Assembly: GCF_000444875.1 (NCBI RefSeq)
Contig: NC_021985.1
Span: forward strand, 6,282,170-6,346,169
DNA from: Streptomyces collinus Tu 365
Lineage (GTDB): Bacteria > Actinomycetota > Actinomycetes > Streptomycetales > Streptomycetaceae
Direction: 5' to 3'
Length of the DNA: 64,000 bases
Made by a program: the position numbers and the translations under genes
Part shown: positions 15,314 to 23,972 of the stretch, piece by piece
How positions within the stretch are numbered: the first letter of the stretch is position 1
Layout of the letters: every line of letters begins with the position of its first letter
Notes under the pieces: model-generated
Databases searched by the model: none
Told to the model about the DNA's origin: nothing
Seen by the model: only the letters and a program-made list of their open reading frames with translations

Positions 15314-16858
15314 GTGTCGGCCAGCACATCCCGTACGCTCCCGCCGGAGATCGCCGAGTCCGTCTCTGTCATGGCGCTCATTGAGCGGGGAAAGGCTGAG
15401 GGGCAGATCGCCGGCGACGATGTGCGTCGGGCCTTCGAAGCTGACCAGATTCCGGCCACTCAGTGGAAGAACGTACTGCGCAGCCTCAACCAGATCCTTG
15501 AGGAAGAGGGTGTGACGCTGATGGTCAGTGCAGCAGAGCCCAAGCGCACCCGAAAGAGCGTCGCAGCGAAGAGCCCGGCGAAGCGCACCGCCACCAAGAC
15601 GGTCGCGGCGAAGACGGTGACCACCAGGAAGGCCACCGCGACCACGGCGGCCCCGGCCATGCCCGCCGCCCCGTCCGACGACGACTCCGCCGACGAAGCC
15701 GCACCCGCCAAGAAGGCGGTCGCGGCCAAGAAGACGACCGCCAAGAAGGCGGTCGCCAAGAAGACCGTCGCCAAGAAGACGGCGGCCAAGAAGACCACGG
15801 CCAAGAAGGACGACGCCGAGGTTCTCGAGGACGAGGTCCTCGAGGACGCCAAGCCCGGCGACGAGCCCGAGGGCACCGAGAGTGCCGGTTTCGTGCTCTC
15901 CGACGAGGACGAGGACGACGCGCCCGCGCAGCAGGTCGCGGCCGCCGGCGCCACGGCCGACCCGGTCAAGGACTACCTGAAGCAGATCGGCAAGGTCCCC
16001 CTGCTCAACGCCGAGCAGGAGGTCGAGCTCGCCAAGCGCATCGAGGCGGGCCTCTTCGCCGAGGACAAGCTGGCCAACGCGGACAAGCTCGCGCCCAAGC
16101 TCAAGCGCGAGCTGGAGATCATCGCCGAGGACGGCCGCCGCGCCAAGAACCACCTCCTGGAGGCCAACCTCCGTCTGGTGGTCTCCCTGGCCAAGCGCTA
16201 CACCGGCCGCGGCATGCTCTTCCTGGACCTCATCCAGGAGGGCAACCTCGGTCTGATCCGCGCGGTCGAGAAGTTCGACTACACCAAGGGCTACAAGTTC
16301 TCCACGTACGCCACCTGGTGGATCCGGCAGGCGATCACCCGCGCCATGGCCGACCAGGCCCGCACCATCCGTATCCCGGTGCACATGGTCGAGGTCATCA
16401 ACAAGCTCGCGCGCGTGCAGCGCCAGATGCTCCAGGACCTGGGCCGTGAGCCCACCCCGGAGGAGCTGGCCAAGGAACTCGACATGACCCCGGAGAAGGT
16501 CATCGAGGTCCAGAAGTACGGCCGCGAGCCCATCTCCCTGCACACGCCCCTGGGTGAGGACGGCGACAGCGAGTTCGGTGACCTCATCGAGGACTCCGAG
16601 GCCGTCGTCCCCGCCGACGCCGTCAGCTTCACGCTTCTGCAGGAGCAGCTGCACTCCGTCCTGGACACGCTGTCCGAGCGCGAGGCCGGCGTCGTCTCCA
16701 TGCGCTTCGGTCTCACCGACGGTCAGCCCAAGACCCTCGACGAGATCGGCAAGGTCTACGGCGTGACGCGTGAGCGCATCCGCCAGATCGAGTCCAAGAC
16801 CATGTCGAAGCTGCGTCACCCGTCGCGTTCGCAGGTGCTGCGCGACTACCTCGACTAG
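15314..16858 (+). CDS. hrdB: Principal sigma factor HrdB
   Basis: 514 residues, close to the roughly 511 of S. coelicolor HrdB. It is the housekeeping sigma-70 that directs RNA polymerase to vegetative promoters. Regions in order: an N-terminal 1.1-like part, a Lys/Ala-rich tract (about 85-170, repeats of AKK), an acidic linker (EDEDD), region 1.2 from DPVKDYLKQIGKVPLL, regions 2.1-2.4 (RLVVSLAKRY..., DLIQEGNLGLIRAVEKFDYTKG, FSTYATWWIRQAITRA), region 3, and region 4.2 (TLDEIGKVYGVTRERIRQIESK). GTG 15314 is preceded by GAGAGG at good spacing. A long leader with at least two promoter candidates precedes it, and a 15-bp hairpin terminator follows. Confidence 0.98.
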   Translation: MSASTSRTLPPEIAESVSVMALIERGKAEGQIAGDDVRRAFEADQIPATQWKNVLRSLNQILEEEGVTLMVSAAEPKRTRKSVAAKSPAKRTATKTVAAKTVTTRKATATTAAPAMPAAPSDDDSADEAAPAKKAVAAKKTTAKKAVAKKTVAKKTAAKKTTAKKDDAEVLEDEVLEDAKPGDEPEGTESAGFVLSDEDEDDAPAQQVAAAGATADPVKDYLKQIGKVPLLNAEQEVELAKRIEAGLFAEDKLANADKLAPKLKRELEIIAEDGRRAKNHLLEANLRLVVSLAKRYTGRGMLFLDLIQEGNLGLIRAVEKFDYTKGYKFSTYATWWIRQAITRAMADQARTIRIPVHMVEVINKLARVQRQMLQDLGREPTPEELAKELDMTPEKVIEVQKYGREPISLHTPLGEDGDSEFGDLIEDSEAVVPADAVSFTLLQEQLHSVLDTLSEREAGVVSMRFGLTDGQPKTLDEIGKVYGVTRERIRQIESKTMSKLRHPSRSQVLRDYLD

Positions 16859-16877
16859 GTCCCGGCCGTACGACGGC

Positions 16878-16912
16878 GAAGGCCCGGCTCCCCTCGCGGG
16901 AGCCGGGCCTTC
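16878..16912 (+). terminator. Terminator after hrdB
   Basis: A perfect 15-bp stem (GAAGGCCCGGCTCCC pairing with GGGAGCCGGGCCTTC) encloses a 5-base loop, 19 bases after the hrdB stop codon. Confidence 0.85.
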
Positions 16913-16980
16913 GTGCTGCGCGCGACGGTCGGGTGGCTGACTCTGAGTGTCCCAGTAGGACCTCGGAGTGAGGAGCTTGC

Positions 16981-17841
16981 ATGCGCCGTACCGTTGCCCG
17001 TGCGCTGATCCGGCCGCTCGTGCTGGCGGCCACGTTGACCGCCATACCTTTGACCGGAGCGGCGCCGGTGGCCGCCGACAGCGTGGTCGTCGGGGGCTTC
17101 CCGATCGATGTCTCCCAGGCCCCCTGGACCGTGGCCCTCTCCAGCCGTGACCGGTTCGGGGGTACGCGCGCGGGGCAGTTCTGCGGTGGCGTGGCGATCA
17201 CCCGGACCACCGTGCTCACCGCGGCCCACTGCCTCACCGACGACGTCCTCGGCGCGCCCCCGAACCGGGTGCACGACCTCAAGGTCATCGCGGGCCGCAC
17301 CAATCTGCTGGCAGACGAGGGCCAGGAGATCGACGTCCAGGAGGTCCGGGTCAATCCGCACTACGACCCGGATGCCAACACCGGCGACTTCGGCGTGCTC
17401 ACGCTGGCCGAGCCGCTGCCACGCAGCTCCGTGGTGACGATGGCGCCGGAGGGTGACCCCGTGTACACACCAGGGACCAAGGCCCTGGTCACCGGCTGGG
17501 GCGACACCTCGGGCGGAGGTGCGTACGCACGCCATCTGCACGCGGCGCGCGTCCACGTGCTGGCCGACAGCCGCTGCGCTCGCGCCTACCCGGGCGGCCC
17601 CGAGGGCACCTACCGGCCCGGATCCATGCTCTGTGCCGGGGAGGTCGAGGGCGGTCCGGACGCCTGTCAGGGGGACAGCGGAGGCCCTCTGGTCGCCTCG
17701 GGGCGGCTGATCGGACTCGTGTCCTGGGGGAGCGGCTGCGGGCGCCCGGGGAACCCCGGCGTCTACACCCGCGTGTCCGACGTCCTGCACACCCTGGAGA
17801 CGGCCGCCGCAGGGCCTCAGAAGGCCCCTGGAAGCGCCTGA
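16981..17841 (+). CDS. Secreted trypsin-like serine protease (S1 family)
   Basis: 286 residues with a signal peptide (basic start MRRTVAR, hydrophobic core, likely cleavage near residue 32 after VAA). The mature part is a chymotrypsin-fold protease: His83 in TAAHC, Asp136 in TGDFGVL, Ser233 in GDSGGP. Asp227, six residues before the catalytic Ser, is the specificity-pocket Asp, so cleavage after Arg/Lys is expected. Cys pairs are placed as in trypsins. The VVGGF motif at 36-40 corresponds to the new N-terminus after zymogen activation. GAGGAG lies upstream of ATG 16981. It probably acts outside the cell in protein degradation. Confidence 0.93.
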   Translation: MRRTVARALIRPLVLAATLTAIPLTGAAPVAADSVVVGGFPIDVSQAPWTVALSSRDRFGGTRAGQFCGGVAITRTTVLTAAHCLTDDVLGAPPNRVHDLKVIAGRTNLLADEGQEIDVQEVRVNPHYDPDANTGDFGVLTLAEPLPRSSVVTMAPEGDPVYTPGTKALVTGWGDTSGGGAYARHLHAARVHVLADSRCARAYPGGPEGTYRPGSMLCAGEVEGGPDACQGDSGGPLVASGRLIGLVSWGSGCGRPGNPGVYTRVSDVLHTLETAAAGPQKAPGSA

Positions 17842-17861
17842 GAGCGCCTGAGGGCATGAGC

Positions 17862-17897
17862 ACGGGCGGCCACTCCCACAGGGGAGGGGCCGCCCGT
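17862..17897. terminator. Bidirectional terminator between the protease and the DUF7455-type gene
   Basis: The arms ACGGGCGGCC (17862-17871) and GGCCGCCCGT (17888-17897) pair perfectly, and an inner CTCCC/GGGAG extends the stem. It sits between two convergent genes. Confidence 0.7.
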
Positions 17898-17939
17898 TCA
17901 CCGGCCTGTGCCGGGGCTGGCTCGTCGTGTGTGCGAGAT

Positions 17940-18170
17940 TCAGCGCTCTTCTTCCGAGGAGGTGCCGGGAACGGCCGTGAGCCGCTCCGTCTCGTCCTGT
18001 ATCTCAGCGGCGATCTTCTTGAGTTCCGGCTCGAACTTGCGACCGTGGTGGGCGCAGAAGAGCAGTTCTCCGCCGCTGAGCAGGACCACGCGCAGGTATG
18101 CCTGGGCGCCGCAGCGGTCGCAGCGATCGGCGGCCGTCAGCGGGCTCGCGGGGGTCAGAACAGTAGTCAC
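17940..18170 (-). CDS. Small zinc-ribbon protein (DUF7455-like)
   Basis: 76 residues. It contains CDRCG (Cys17, Cys20) and FCAHH (Cys39, His41, His42), a compact zinc-binding arrangement, followed by a helix rich in Lys and Glu (RKFEPELKKIAAEIQDETERL). It is a conserved small actinobacterial protein of unknown function, possibly a nucleic-acid or protein-binding zinc ribbon. Its gene is convergent with the protease gene and divergent from parE, with about 440 bases of leader DNA between it and parE. Confidence 0.8.
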   Translation of the reverse strand: MTTVLTPASPLTAADRCDRCGAQAYLRVVLLSGGELLFCAHHGRKFEPELKKIAAEIQDETERLTAVPGTSSEEER

Positions 18171-18458
18171 GTCGCCTCTTCTCTAGCTCGACGAGCTGTC
18201 GTACCAGGGTCAACATCCAACCAGCCCGAAAACGTTCCCGCTCGTGGCTTTTCCTGGAAAAAATCTTCCGGGGCGGCTGTCTGCTGCCGGTTTGGCGGCG
18301 AATGTGCCGTATTGCGTGTCTTAGATGCTTACGGGTTCGCGCGGTCTTCGATGTCGGTCCTCCCGGCTGGGTTGCCGGTTGTTCATGAGGACGTGCCCGG
18401 AGCCTAAATGGTTCATGCCTCCAAGGGAACGTGATGTGTGCTTCACTCCATCGAGGGA
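18171..18458. other. Intergenic region upstream of the parE promoter
   Basis: A lower-GC stretch between two divergent genes. It must hold the promoter of the small zinc-ribbon gene. I see no further gene. A run GGAAAAAATCTTCC at 18254-18267 is a near-palindrome that could bind a regulator. Confidence 0.4.
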
Positions 18459-18488
18459 TCGAACGTACATACGAGTCTGGACTAGGCT
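18459..18488 (+). promoter_or_regulatory. Candidate parE promoter
   Basis: TCGAAC (18459-18464) and TAGGCT (18483-18488) are 18 bases apart and fit -35/-10 elements of an HrdB-type promoter. The transcript would have a leader of about 115 bases containing the hairpin at 18561-18580. Confidence 0.4.
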
Positions 18489-18560
18489 GAGATTCCGACG
18501 AGGGTGGCGCTACACCGCCTCTACCAGGGCTCGGTACCCTCTGTGCGGCGACCGAAGCCG

Positions 18561-18580
18561 CCCCCTTACCCAAAAGGGGG
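18561..18580 (+). repeat. Hairpin in the parE leader
   Basis: CCCCCTT and AAGGGGG form a 7-bp stem with the loop ACCCAA, ending 30 bases before the parE start. A short palindrome CTGAAATTCAG follows at 18585-18595, next to the ribosome-binding site GCGAGGAG. Confidence 0.6.
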
Positions 18581-18610
18581 TCACCTGAAATTCAGCGAGG
18601 AGCGAACCGC

Positions 18611-20734
18611 GTGACCGCCGATACGTCCGTGCCGTCCACAGCGCTGCTGGCAGGAGCAGACCGCGACGGCTCCAACTACACCGCGCGGCACCTGCTCGTC
18701 CTCGAGGGCCTGGAGGCCGTGCGCAAGCGCCCTGGCATGTACATCGGCTCGACCGACAGTCGCGGCCTGATGCACTGCCTGTGGGAGATCATCGACAACT
18801 CCGTGGACGAGGCCCTCGGCGGCTACTGCGACCACATCGACGTGATCCTCCACGACGACGGTTCCGTAGAGGTGCGGGACAACGGCCGCGGCATCCCCGT
18901 GGACGTGGAGCCCAAGACCGGCCTGTCCGGCGTCGAGGTCGTCATGACCAAGCTGCACGCCGGCGGCAAGTTCGGCGGCGGCTCCTACGCCGCCTCGGGC
19001 GGTCTGCACGGCGTCGGCGCCTCCGTGGTCAACGCCCTCTCGGCCCGCCTCGACGTCGAGGTGGACCGCGGCGGCCACACCCACGCCATCAGCTTCCGGC
19101 GCGGTGTGCCGGGCGCCTTCCGCGGCGTGGGCGCGGAAGCGAAGTTCGAGGCCGGGAGCGGCCTGGCCAAGGGGAAGAGGATCCCCAAGACCCGTACCGG
19201 CACCCGTGTGAGGTACTGGGCCGACCGGCAGATCTTCCTCAAGGACGCCAAGCTCTCCCTGGAGACGCTGCACCAGCGCGCCCGGCAGACCGCCTTCCTG
19301 GTGCCGGGCCTGACGATCGTCGTCCGCGACGAGTTCGGTCTCGGCGAGGGCGGCAGCAAGGGCGAGGAGTCCTTCCGCTTCGACGGCGGCATCAGTGAGT
19401 TCTGCGAGTACCTGGCGACCGACAAGCCGGTGTGCGACGTCCTGCGCTTCTCCGGCCAGGGCAGCTTCAAGGAGACCGTCCCGGTCCTCGACGAGCACGG
19501 CCAGATGACCCCCACCGAGGTCACCCGTGAACTGGGCGTCGACGTGGCGCTGCGCTGGGGCACCGGCTACGACACCACCCTGCGCTCGTTCGTCAACATC
19601 ATCGCCACCCCCAAGGGCGGCACGCACGTGGCCGGCTTCGAGCAGGCCGTCACGAAGACGATGAACGAGATGCTGCGCGCCAAGAAGCTGCTGCGCGTGG
19701 CCGAGGACGACGTCGTCAAGGACGACGCCCTGGAGGGTCTGACCGCGGTCGTCACGGTGCGCCTCGCCGAACCGCAGTTCGAGGGGCAGACCAAGGAGGT
19801 CCTCGGCACCTCGGCGGCCCGCCGCATCGTCTTCAACGTGATCTCCAAGGAACTCAAGGCGTTCCTGACCAGCACCAAGCGTGACGCGGCCGCCCAGGCC
19901 CGGGTCGTCATGGAGAAGGTGGTCGCCGCCGCCCGCACCCGGGTCGCGGCCCGCCAGCACAAGGACGCCCAGCGCCGCAAGACCGCTCTGGAGTCCTCGT
20001 CCCTGCCAGCCAAGCTCGCCGACTGCCGCAGCGACGACGTCGACCGCAGCGAGCTGTTCATCGTCGAGGGCGACTCCGCGCTCGGCACGGCGAAGCTGGC
20101 ACGGAACTCCGAGTTCCAGGCCCTGCTGCCGATCCGGGGCAAGATCCTCAACGTGCAGCGGTCGTCGGTGACCGACATGCTCAAGAACGCCGAGTGCGGC
20201 GCGATCATCCAGGTCATAGGAGCGGGCTCGGGCCGTACCTTCGACATCGACGCGGCCCGCTACGGCAAGATCATCATGATGACCGACGCCGATGTGGACG
20301 GCTCCCACATCCGCTGCCTGCTGCTCACGCTGTTCCAGCGCTACATGCGGCCCATGGTCGAGGCGGGCCGGGTCTTCGCCGCGGTGCCGCCGCTGCACCG
20401 CATCGAGCTCGTCCAGCCGAAGAAGGGCCAGGACAAGTACGTCTACACGTACTCCGACCGCGACCTGCGCGACAAGCTCATGGAGTTCCAGAGCAAGGGC
20501 ATCCGGTACAAGGACTCGATCCAGCGCTACAAGGGTCTGGGCGAGATGGACGCCGACCAGCTGGCCGAGACCACCATGGACCCGCGCCACCGCACCCTGC
20601 GCCGGATCAACCTGTCCGACCTGGAGGCCGCCGAACAGGTCTTCGACCTGCTCATGGGCAACGACGTGGCGCCCCGCAAGGAGTTCATCTCCAGCTCGGC
20701 GGCGACCCTGGACCGGTCGCGCATCGACGCCTAG
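18611..20734 (+). CDS. parE: DNA topoisomerase IV subunit B (type IIA, GyrB/ParE family)
   Basis: 707 residues. ATPase subunit of the type IIA topoisomerase that decatenates replicated chromosomes. GHKL ATPase motifs: EIIDNSVDEAL, VRDNGRGIPVD, and GLHGVGASVVNALS. Transducer domain in the middle. TOPRIM domain at about 460-580 with EGDSALG and the metal site DADVDGSHI. C-terminal GyrB block with YKGLGEMDADQLAETTMDP. The partner parC is 16 kb away at 36585-39044, outside any shared operon. Assignment to Topo IV instead of gyrase rests on this pairing and on synteny with S. coelicolor SCO5822. GTG 18611 has GAGGAG upstream. Confidence 0.93.
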   Translation: MTADTSVPSTALLAGADRDGSNYTARHLLVLEGLEAVRKRPGMYIGSTDSRGLMHCLWEIIDNSVDEALGGYCDHIDVILHDDGSVEVRDNGRGIPVDVEPKTGLSGVEVVMTKLHAGGKFGGGSYAASGGLHGVGASVVNALSARLDVEVDRGGHTHAISFRRGVPGAFRGVGAEAKFEAGSGLAKGKRIPKTRTGTRVRYWADRQIFLKDAKLSLETLHQRARQTAFLVPGLTIVVRDEFGLGEGGSKGEESFRFDGGISEFCEYLATDKPVCDVLRFSGQGSFKETVPVLDEHGQMTPTEVTRELGVDVALRWGTGYDTTLRSFVNIIATPKGGTHVAGFEQAVTKTMNEMLRAKKLLRVAEDDVVKDDALEGLTAVVTVRLAEPQFEGQTKEVLGTSAARRIVFNVISKELKAFLTSTKRDAAAQARVVMEKVVAAARTRVAARQHKDAQRRKTALESSSLPAKLADCRSDDVDRSELFIVEGDSALGTAKLARNSEFQALLPIRGKILNVQRSSVTDMLKNAECGAIIQVIGAGSGRTFDIDAARYGKIIMMTDADVDGSHIRCLLLTLFQRYMRPMVEAGRVFAAVPPLHRIELVQPKKGQDKYVYTYSDRDLRDKLMEFQSKGIRYKDSIQRYKGLGEMDADQLAETTMDPRHRTLRRINLSDLEAAEQVFDLLMGNDVAPRKEFISSSAATLDRSRIDA

Positions 20735-20758
20735 TCGCCGCGCGGTTCACCCTACGGC

Positions 20759-20799
20759 CGTCCGGCCGGTCCGCTCGTGAGGAGCGGACCGGCCGGACG
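20759..20799 (+). terminator. Strong terminator after parE
   Basis: A perfect 18-bp stem (20759-20776 with 20782-20799, arm CGTCCGGCCGGTCCGCTC) and a 5-base loop start 24 bases after the parE stop codon. Confidence 0.85.
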
Positions 20800-20984
20800 A
20801 CGCCGTTCCGGACCCCTTTCCGGGGCCCGCCCCGGTGCCTCCACCCGAGGGTGGAGAAGGCGGGGGCGCGGGTTCCACCCGTGATCCACCCTCGCTCCGA
20901 TCCCCCGGCCTGCGCGTTTCCGTAGCGTCGAAGGCGTCGGCGGCACTCGCTCCCGACACCCCCTTCCCGCACACGGAGGCAGTG

Positions 20985-21518
20985 ATGTCCGGGCTCGTCA
21001 ACGCGTTGGTGATCGTGGCGGTCGCGGCCGTGGTCATCGTCCGCCAGTTCCGCGCCCGTGCCCTGGACACCGACCGGCGCTGGTGGGTGCTCCCCGTGAT
21101 CCTCGCGGTGGTGGCCCTGCGCGAGCCCGGCATACTCGACCCCCACCACCGCGCGGGATCCGCCGCGCTGCTGGCCGCGGAGGTGCTCATCGGCCTGGCC
21201 ACGGGCGCCGGCTGGGCCTGGACCACCCGGTTGTGGACCGCACCGGACGGCGTCGTGTGGACGAAGAGCACCAGGGCCAGCATCGGCGTGTGGCTCGTCG
21301 GCATAGGGATGCGAGCCGGTCTCTTCGCCCTGGGCGCCGCATCCGGTGTGCACCAGCACAGCTCGGCCCTGATGCTCAGCCTCGCCGGCACCCTGCTGGT
21401 CCGCGCCGGGATCCTGACCTGGCGGGCCCGGTCCTTCGCCGCCGCGAGCGCGTCCGCGGGCCGTCCGGCCCCGGCCTACGGTGACGGCATGCGGACGGCG
21501 TGGAAGGAGGGCGTGTGA
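20985..21518 (+). CDS. DUF1453-type integral membrane protein
   Basis: 177 residues with about five hydrophobic helices. Its layout (short N-terminal helix, RQFRARAL, a hydrophobic core with GLATGAGWAWTTRLW and TRASIGVWLVGIGMRAGLF) resembles CcdC/DUF1453 membrane proteins, whose function is not defined. GGAGG stands five bases before ATG 20985. Its TGA overlaps the GTG of the histidine kinase gene by four bases (GTGA), so the two are translationally coupled and the protein may take part in the kinase's membrane sensing. Confidence 0.75.
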   Translation: MSGLVNALVIVAVAAVVIVRQFRARALDTDRRWWVLPVILAVVALREPGILDPHHRAGSAALLAAEVLIGLATGAGWAWTTRLWTAPDGVVWTKSTRASIGVWLVGIGMRAGLFALGAASGVHQHSSALMLSLAGTLLVRAGILTWRARSFAAASASAGRPAPAYGDGMRTAWKEGV

Positions 21519-22666
21519 CCGAGAACGCGTGGACACGCTGGCCGTCGCGTGAAGCGCTCGGCCGCGCCGGGACCCCGCGGCCCCGGCGGCTGCTCGCCTG
21601 GACCATCAGACTCGTGGTGCTCGCCCTGCTCCTGTGGGCCGCGTTCACCCACAAGCACGTCGGCGTCTGGGGCGCGCTGGCGGCCGCGGCGGCGGTCGTC
21701 CTGGCCGCCCTGGTCTCCTGGGCCTTCTTCCGCACCACCTACGCACACCGGCTGGCGTCCTCCCTGGCGCTCCTGGCCGTCCTGCTGGGCATCGCGGTCG
21801 CCGCCCAGGCCACCGGGTTCCAGGGGCCGGCCCTGGTGATCTGGTGCGGCTGCGGGATCTCCGCGCTGGAACGGCTGCCGCTCGGCGCCGCCCTGCCCGT
21901 GACATCGGTGGCACTGGCCTCGTACTCCGCGTTCAACAACGACGTCTGGCTGACCACGGCCGCCACGGTGGCGGGCATGGCTCTCGCCGGGTACGTGCTG
22001 CGGCTGGACGCCGAGGCCCGGGGCAGCGCCCAGCGGCTGCTCGCCCAGGAGCGGGCCGCGAGAGCCGCCGAGGCGGAGTCCGCGGCGCTGGCCGAGCGGA
22101 CCAGGATCGCCCGGGAGATCCACGACGTGCTGGCACACAGCCTCTCGGCGCAGCTGGTGCACCTGGAGGCGGCCCGGTTGCTGATCGAGCGCGGCGCCGA
22201 GCGTGAACAGATCCTGGAACGTGTCGTCGCCGCCCGGGGCATGGCCCGCGACGGCCTGGCCGAGACCCGGCAGGCCCTGTCCGCGCTGCGGGGTGACCTC
22301 ACCCCGCTGGAGGACTTCCTCGACCAGCTCGTCAGCGCGGCCGACGGCGCCGACGTCACCGTCACGGGTGAGCGCAAACCCCTGTCGGCCGAGGCGTCGC
22401 AGGCCGTGCGCCGCGTGGCGCAGGAGGCGCTGACGAACGTCCGCAAGCACGCCCACGGGGCCCAGGTGCACCTGCGGCTCGACTACGGCGAGCACCAAGT
22501 GACGCTGGACGTGCGGGACTCGGGCGGCCGGCCGGGCGACCTCACCGCGGCCGGCGGCGGGTACGGTCTGCTCGGGATGCGGGAGCGTGCCGAACTGCTG
22601 GGCGGCTCCCTGGACGCCGGGCCGTGCGAGGAGGGGTTCGTGGTGACGCTGAAGGTGCCCGTATGA
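21515..22666 (+). CDS. NarL-family sensor histidine kinase
   Basis: 383 residues. The N-terminal 165 hold five or six TM helices and no large extracellular domain, suggesting sensing within or near the membrane. A short coiled segment (RGSAQRLLAQERAARAAEAESAAL) leads to a HisKA_3 dimerisation domain with the phospho-acceptor His203 in REIHDVLAHSL. A HATPase_c domain follows, with the N-box EALTNVRKHA and the glycine box GGGYGLLGMRERA. GTG 21515 overlaps the upstream stop; GGAGGG precedes it. Its stop overlaps the response regulator start (ATGA). The signal is unknown. Confidence 0.93.
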   Translation: MTENAWTRWPSREALGRAGTPRPRRLLAWTIRLVVLALLLWAAFTHKHVGVWGALAAAAAVVLAALVSWAFFRTTYAHRLASSLALLAVLLGIAVAAQATGFQGPALVIWCGCGISALERLPLGAALPVTSVALASYSAFNNDVWLTTAATVAGMALAGYVLRLDAEARGSAQRLLAQERAARAAEAESAALAERTRIAREIHDVLAHSLSAQLVHLEAARLLIERGAEREQILERVVAARGMARDGLAETRQALSALRGDLTPLEDFLDQLVSAADGADVTVTGERKPLSAEASQAVRRVAQEALTNVRKHAHGAQVHLRLDYGEHQVTLDVRDSGGRPGDLTAAGGGYGLLGMRERAELLGGSLDAGPCEEGFVVTLKVPV

Positions 22667-23352
22667 CCCGGACGGAGGGGGAGAAGAAGCCCGCACGGGT
22701 CGTGGTCGCCGACGACCAGACCGTGGTCAGGGAGGGCATCGTGATGCTGCTCGGGCTGCTGCCCGGGGTCGAGGTCGTCGGCGCCGCGGGCGACGGCGAG
22801 GAGGCCGTACGGCTGGTCGGGGAACTCGCGCCGGACGTGGTCCTGATGGACCTGCGGATGCCCCGCTGCGACGGGGTGGAGGCCACACGGCGGATCCGGT
22901 CGCAGTACCCCGGCACCCAGGTCGTGGTGCTCACCACCTTCGCGGACGACGAGTCGCTGTTCCCCGCGCTGCGCGCGGGAGCCCGGGGGTATCTCACCAA
23001 GGACGCCGGCGGTGACGAGATCGTGCGGGCCGTGGAGAGCGTCCTGTCGGGCGACGCGGGACTGTCCCCGAGCGTGCAACGGCGCCTGCTGGAACGGCTG
23101 TCGCAGCCCGAACCCGAGCCCACGCCGGCCGCGGCGGAGTCCCCCGACGGCCTGACCGCCCGCGAGACCGAGGTCCTGGTGCTGATCGCCGAGGGACTGA
23201 ACAACCAGGAGATCGCCCGCAAGCTGCACGTCTCCACCGCCACGGTGAAGACGCACATCAACAACCTCTTCGCCAAGACGGGCCTCAAGGACCGGGCGCA
23301 GGCGGTGCGTTACGCCTATGCGAAGGGACTGGTGTGGCCGCCCGGGAAATGA
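22663..23352 (+). CDS. NarL/LuxR-family response regulator
   Basis: 229 residues. Receiver domain with the acidic pair DD (17-18), phospho-acceptor Asp63 in LMDLRMP, a Thr in LTTFADD and Lys in YLTKDAG. After a Pro/Glu-rich linker comes a LuxR-type helix-turn-helix (LTARETEVLVLIAEGLNNQEIARKL, then STATVKTHINNLFAKTGL). It overlaps the kinase gene by four bases (ATGA) and is its cognate partner. The targets are unknown; the next genes downstream, a DUF485/symporter pair, are candidates, being 69 bases away on the same strand. Confidence 0.95.
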   Translation: MTRTEGEKKPARVVVADDQTVVREGIVMLLGLLPGVEVVGAAGDGEEAVRLVGELAPDVVLMDLRMPRCDGVEATRRIRSQYPGTQVVVLTTFADDESLFPALRAGARGYLTKDAGGDEIVRAVESVLSGDAGLSPSVQRRLLERLSQPEPEPTPAAAESPDGLTARETEVLVLIAEGLNNQEIARKLHVSTATVKTHINNLFAKTGLKDRAQAVRYAYAKGLVWPPGK

Positions 23353-23420
23353 GTCACCTTTTGGGGTGAAGAGCCGGAAAAGAAGAGTCAGGGATGCTCC
23401 CGGTCTGTCCATCCTTGGGC

Positions 23421-23972
23421 ATGCAGTCAAGCAATGGTCGTGCCCATGGAGCCGGCGACGGCTCCGGGAGTCCGGCCGAGCGTCAGGAAGAGCTCGGCGA
23501 GGCTTCCCGCGACGTGAGGTACGAGGACCCCTGGTACGACGCGCTGGCCTCCGGCTGGGGCGAGTCGGACGGCGCCGGAACGCCCGCCGAGGCGGCCGTG
23601 CCGGCCGCGCGCACGGAGACGGACGGCGCGGGCGACCGCGCCCGTGACGTCTACGTCGAGGTGCAGCGCAGCGAGGCATTCCAGGAAGTGCGGGGCAGGT
23701 ACCGGGGGTTCGTCGTCCCGGGCGTCACCGCCTTCCTCCTCTGGTACTTCGGGTACGTGGTCACCGCGACGACCGCGCCCGGCTTCATGGCCCGCCCGGT
23801 GGCCGGCGCGGTCAACGTGGCGATGGTGGCGGGGCTCGGGCAGTTCCTCACCACGTTCCTGCTCACTTGGGCCTACGCTCGGCACGCGCGGCTGCGCCGG
23901 GACCGGGCCGCGCTGGAGCTGCGCTGGGACACCCAGGAACTGACACGCGGAGCGCGGGGAGGCGCCTCGTGA
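23421..23972 (+). CDS. DUF485 membrane protein (symporter accessory subunit)
   Basis: 183 residues. About 90 N-terminal residues are polar and variable. The DUF485 core follows: a helix VEVQRSEAFQEVRGRYRGFVVPGVTAFLLWYFGYVVTAT, then a second TM helix (NVAMVAGLGQFLTTFLLTWAYARHA). DUF485 proteins are nearly always encoded just before acetate/pyruvate-type sodium-solute symporters, as here, where the two genes overlap by four bases (GTGA). They are thought to assist the symporter. ATG 23421 was chosen although its ribosome-binding site is weak. Confidence 0.88.
   Translation: MQSSNGRAHGAGDGSGSPAERQEELGEASRDVRYEDPWYDALASGWGESDGAGTPAEAAVPAARTETDGAGDRARDVYVEVQRSEAFQEVRGRYRGFVVPGVTAFLLWYFGYVVTATTAPGFMARPVAGAVNVAMVAGLGQFLTTFLLTWAYARHARLRRDRAALELRWDTQELTRGARGGAS

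Noticed and set aside
15560..15815. Possible CRISPR or tandem DNA repeat
   Set aside because: It is the in-frame Lys/Ala-coding tract of hrdB, not a spacer array.
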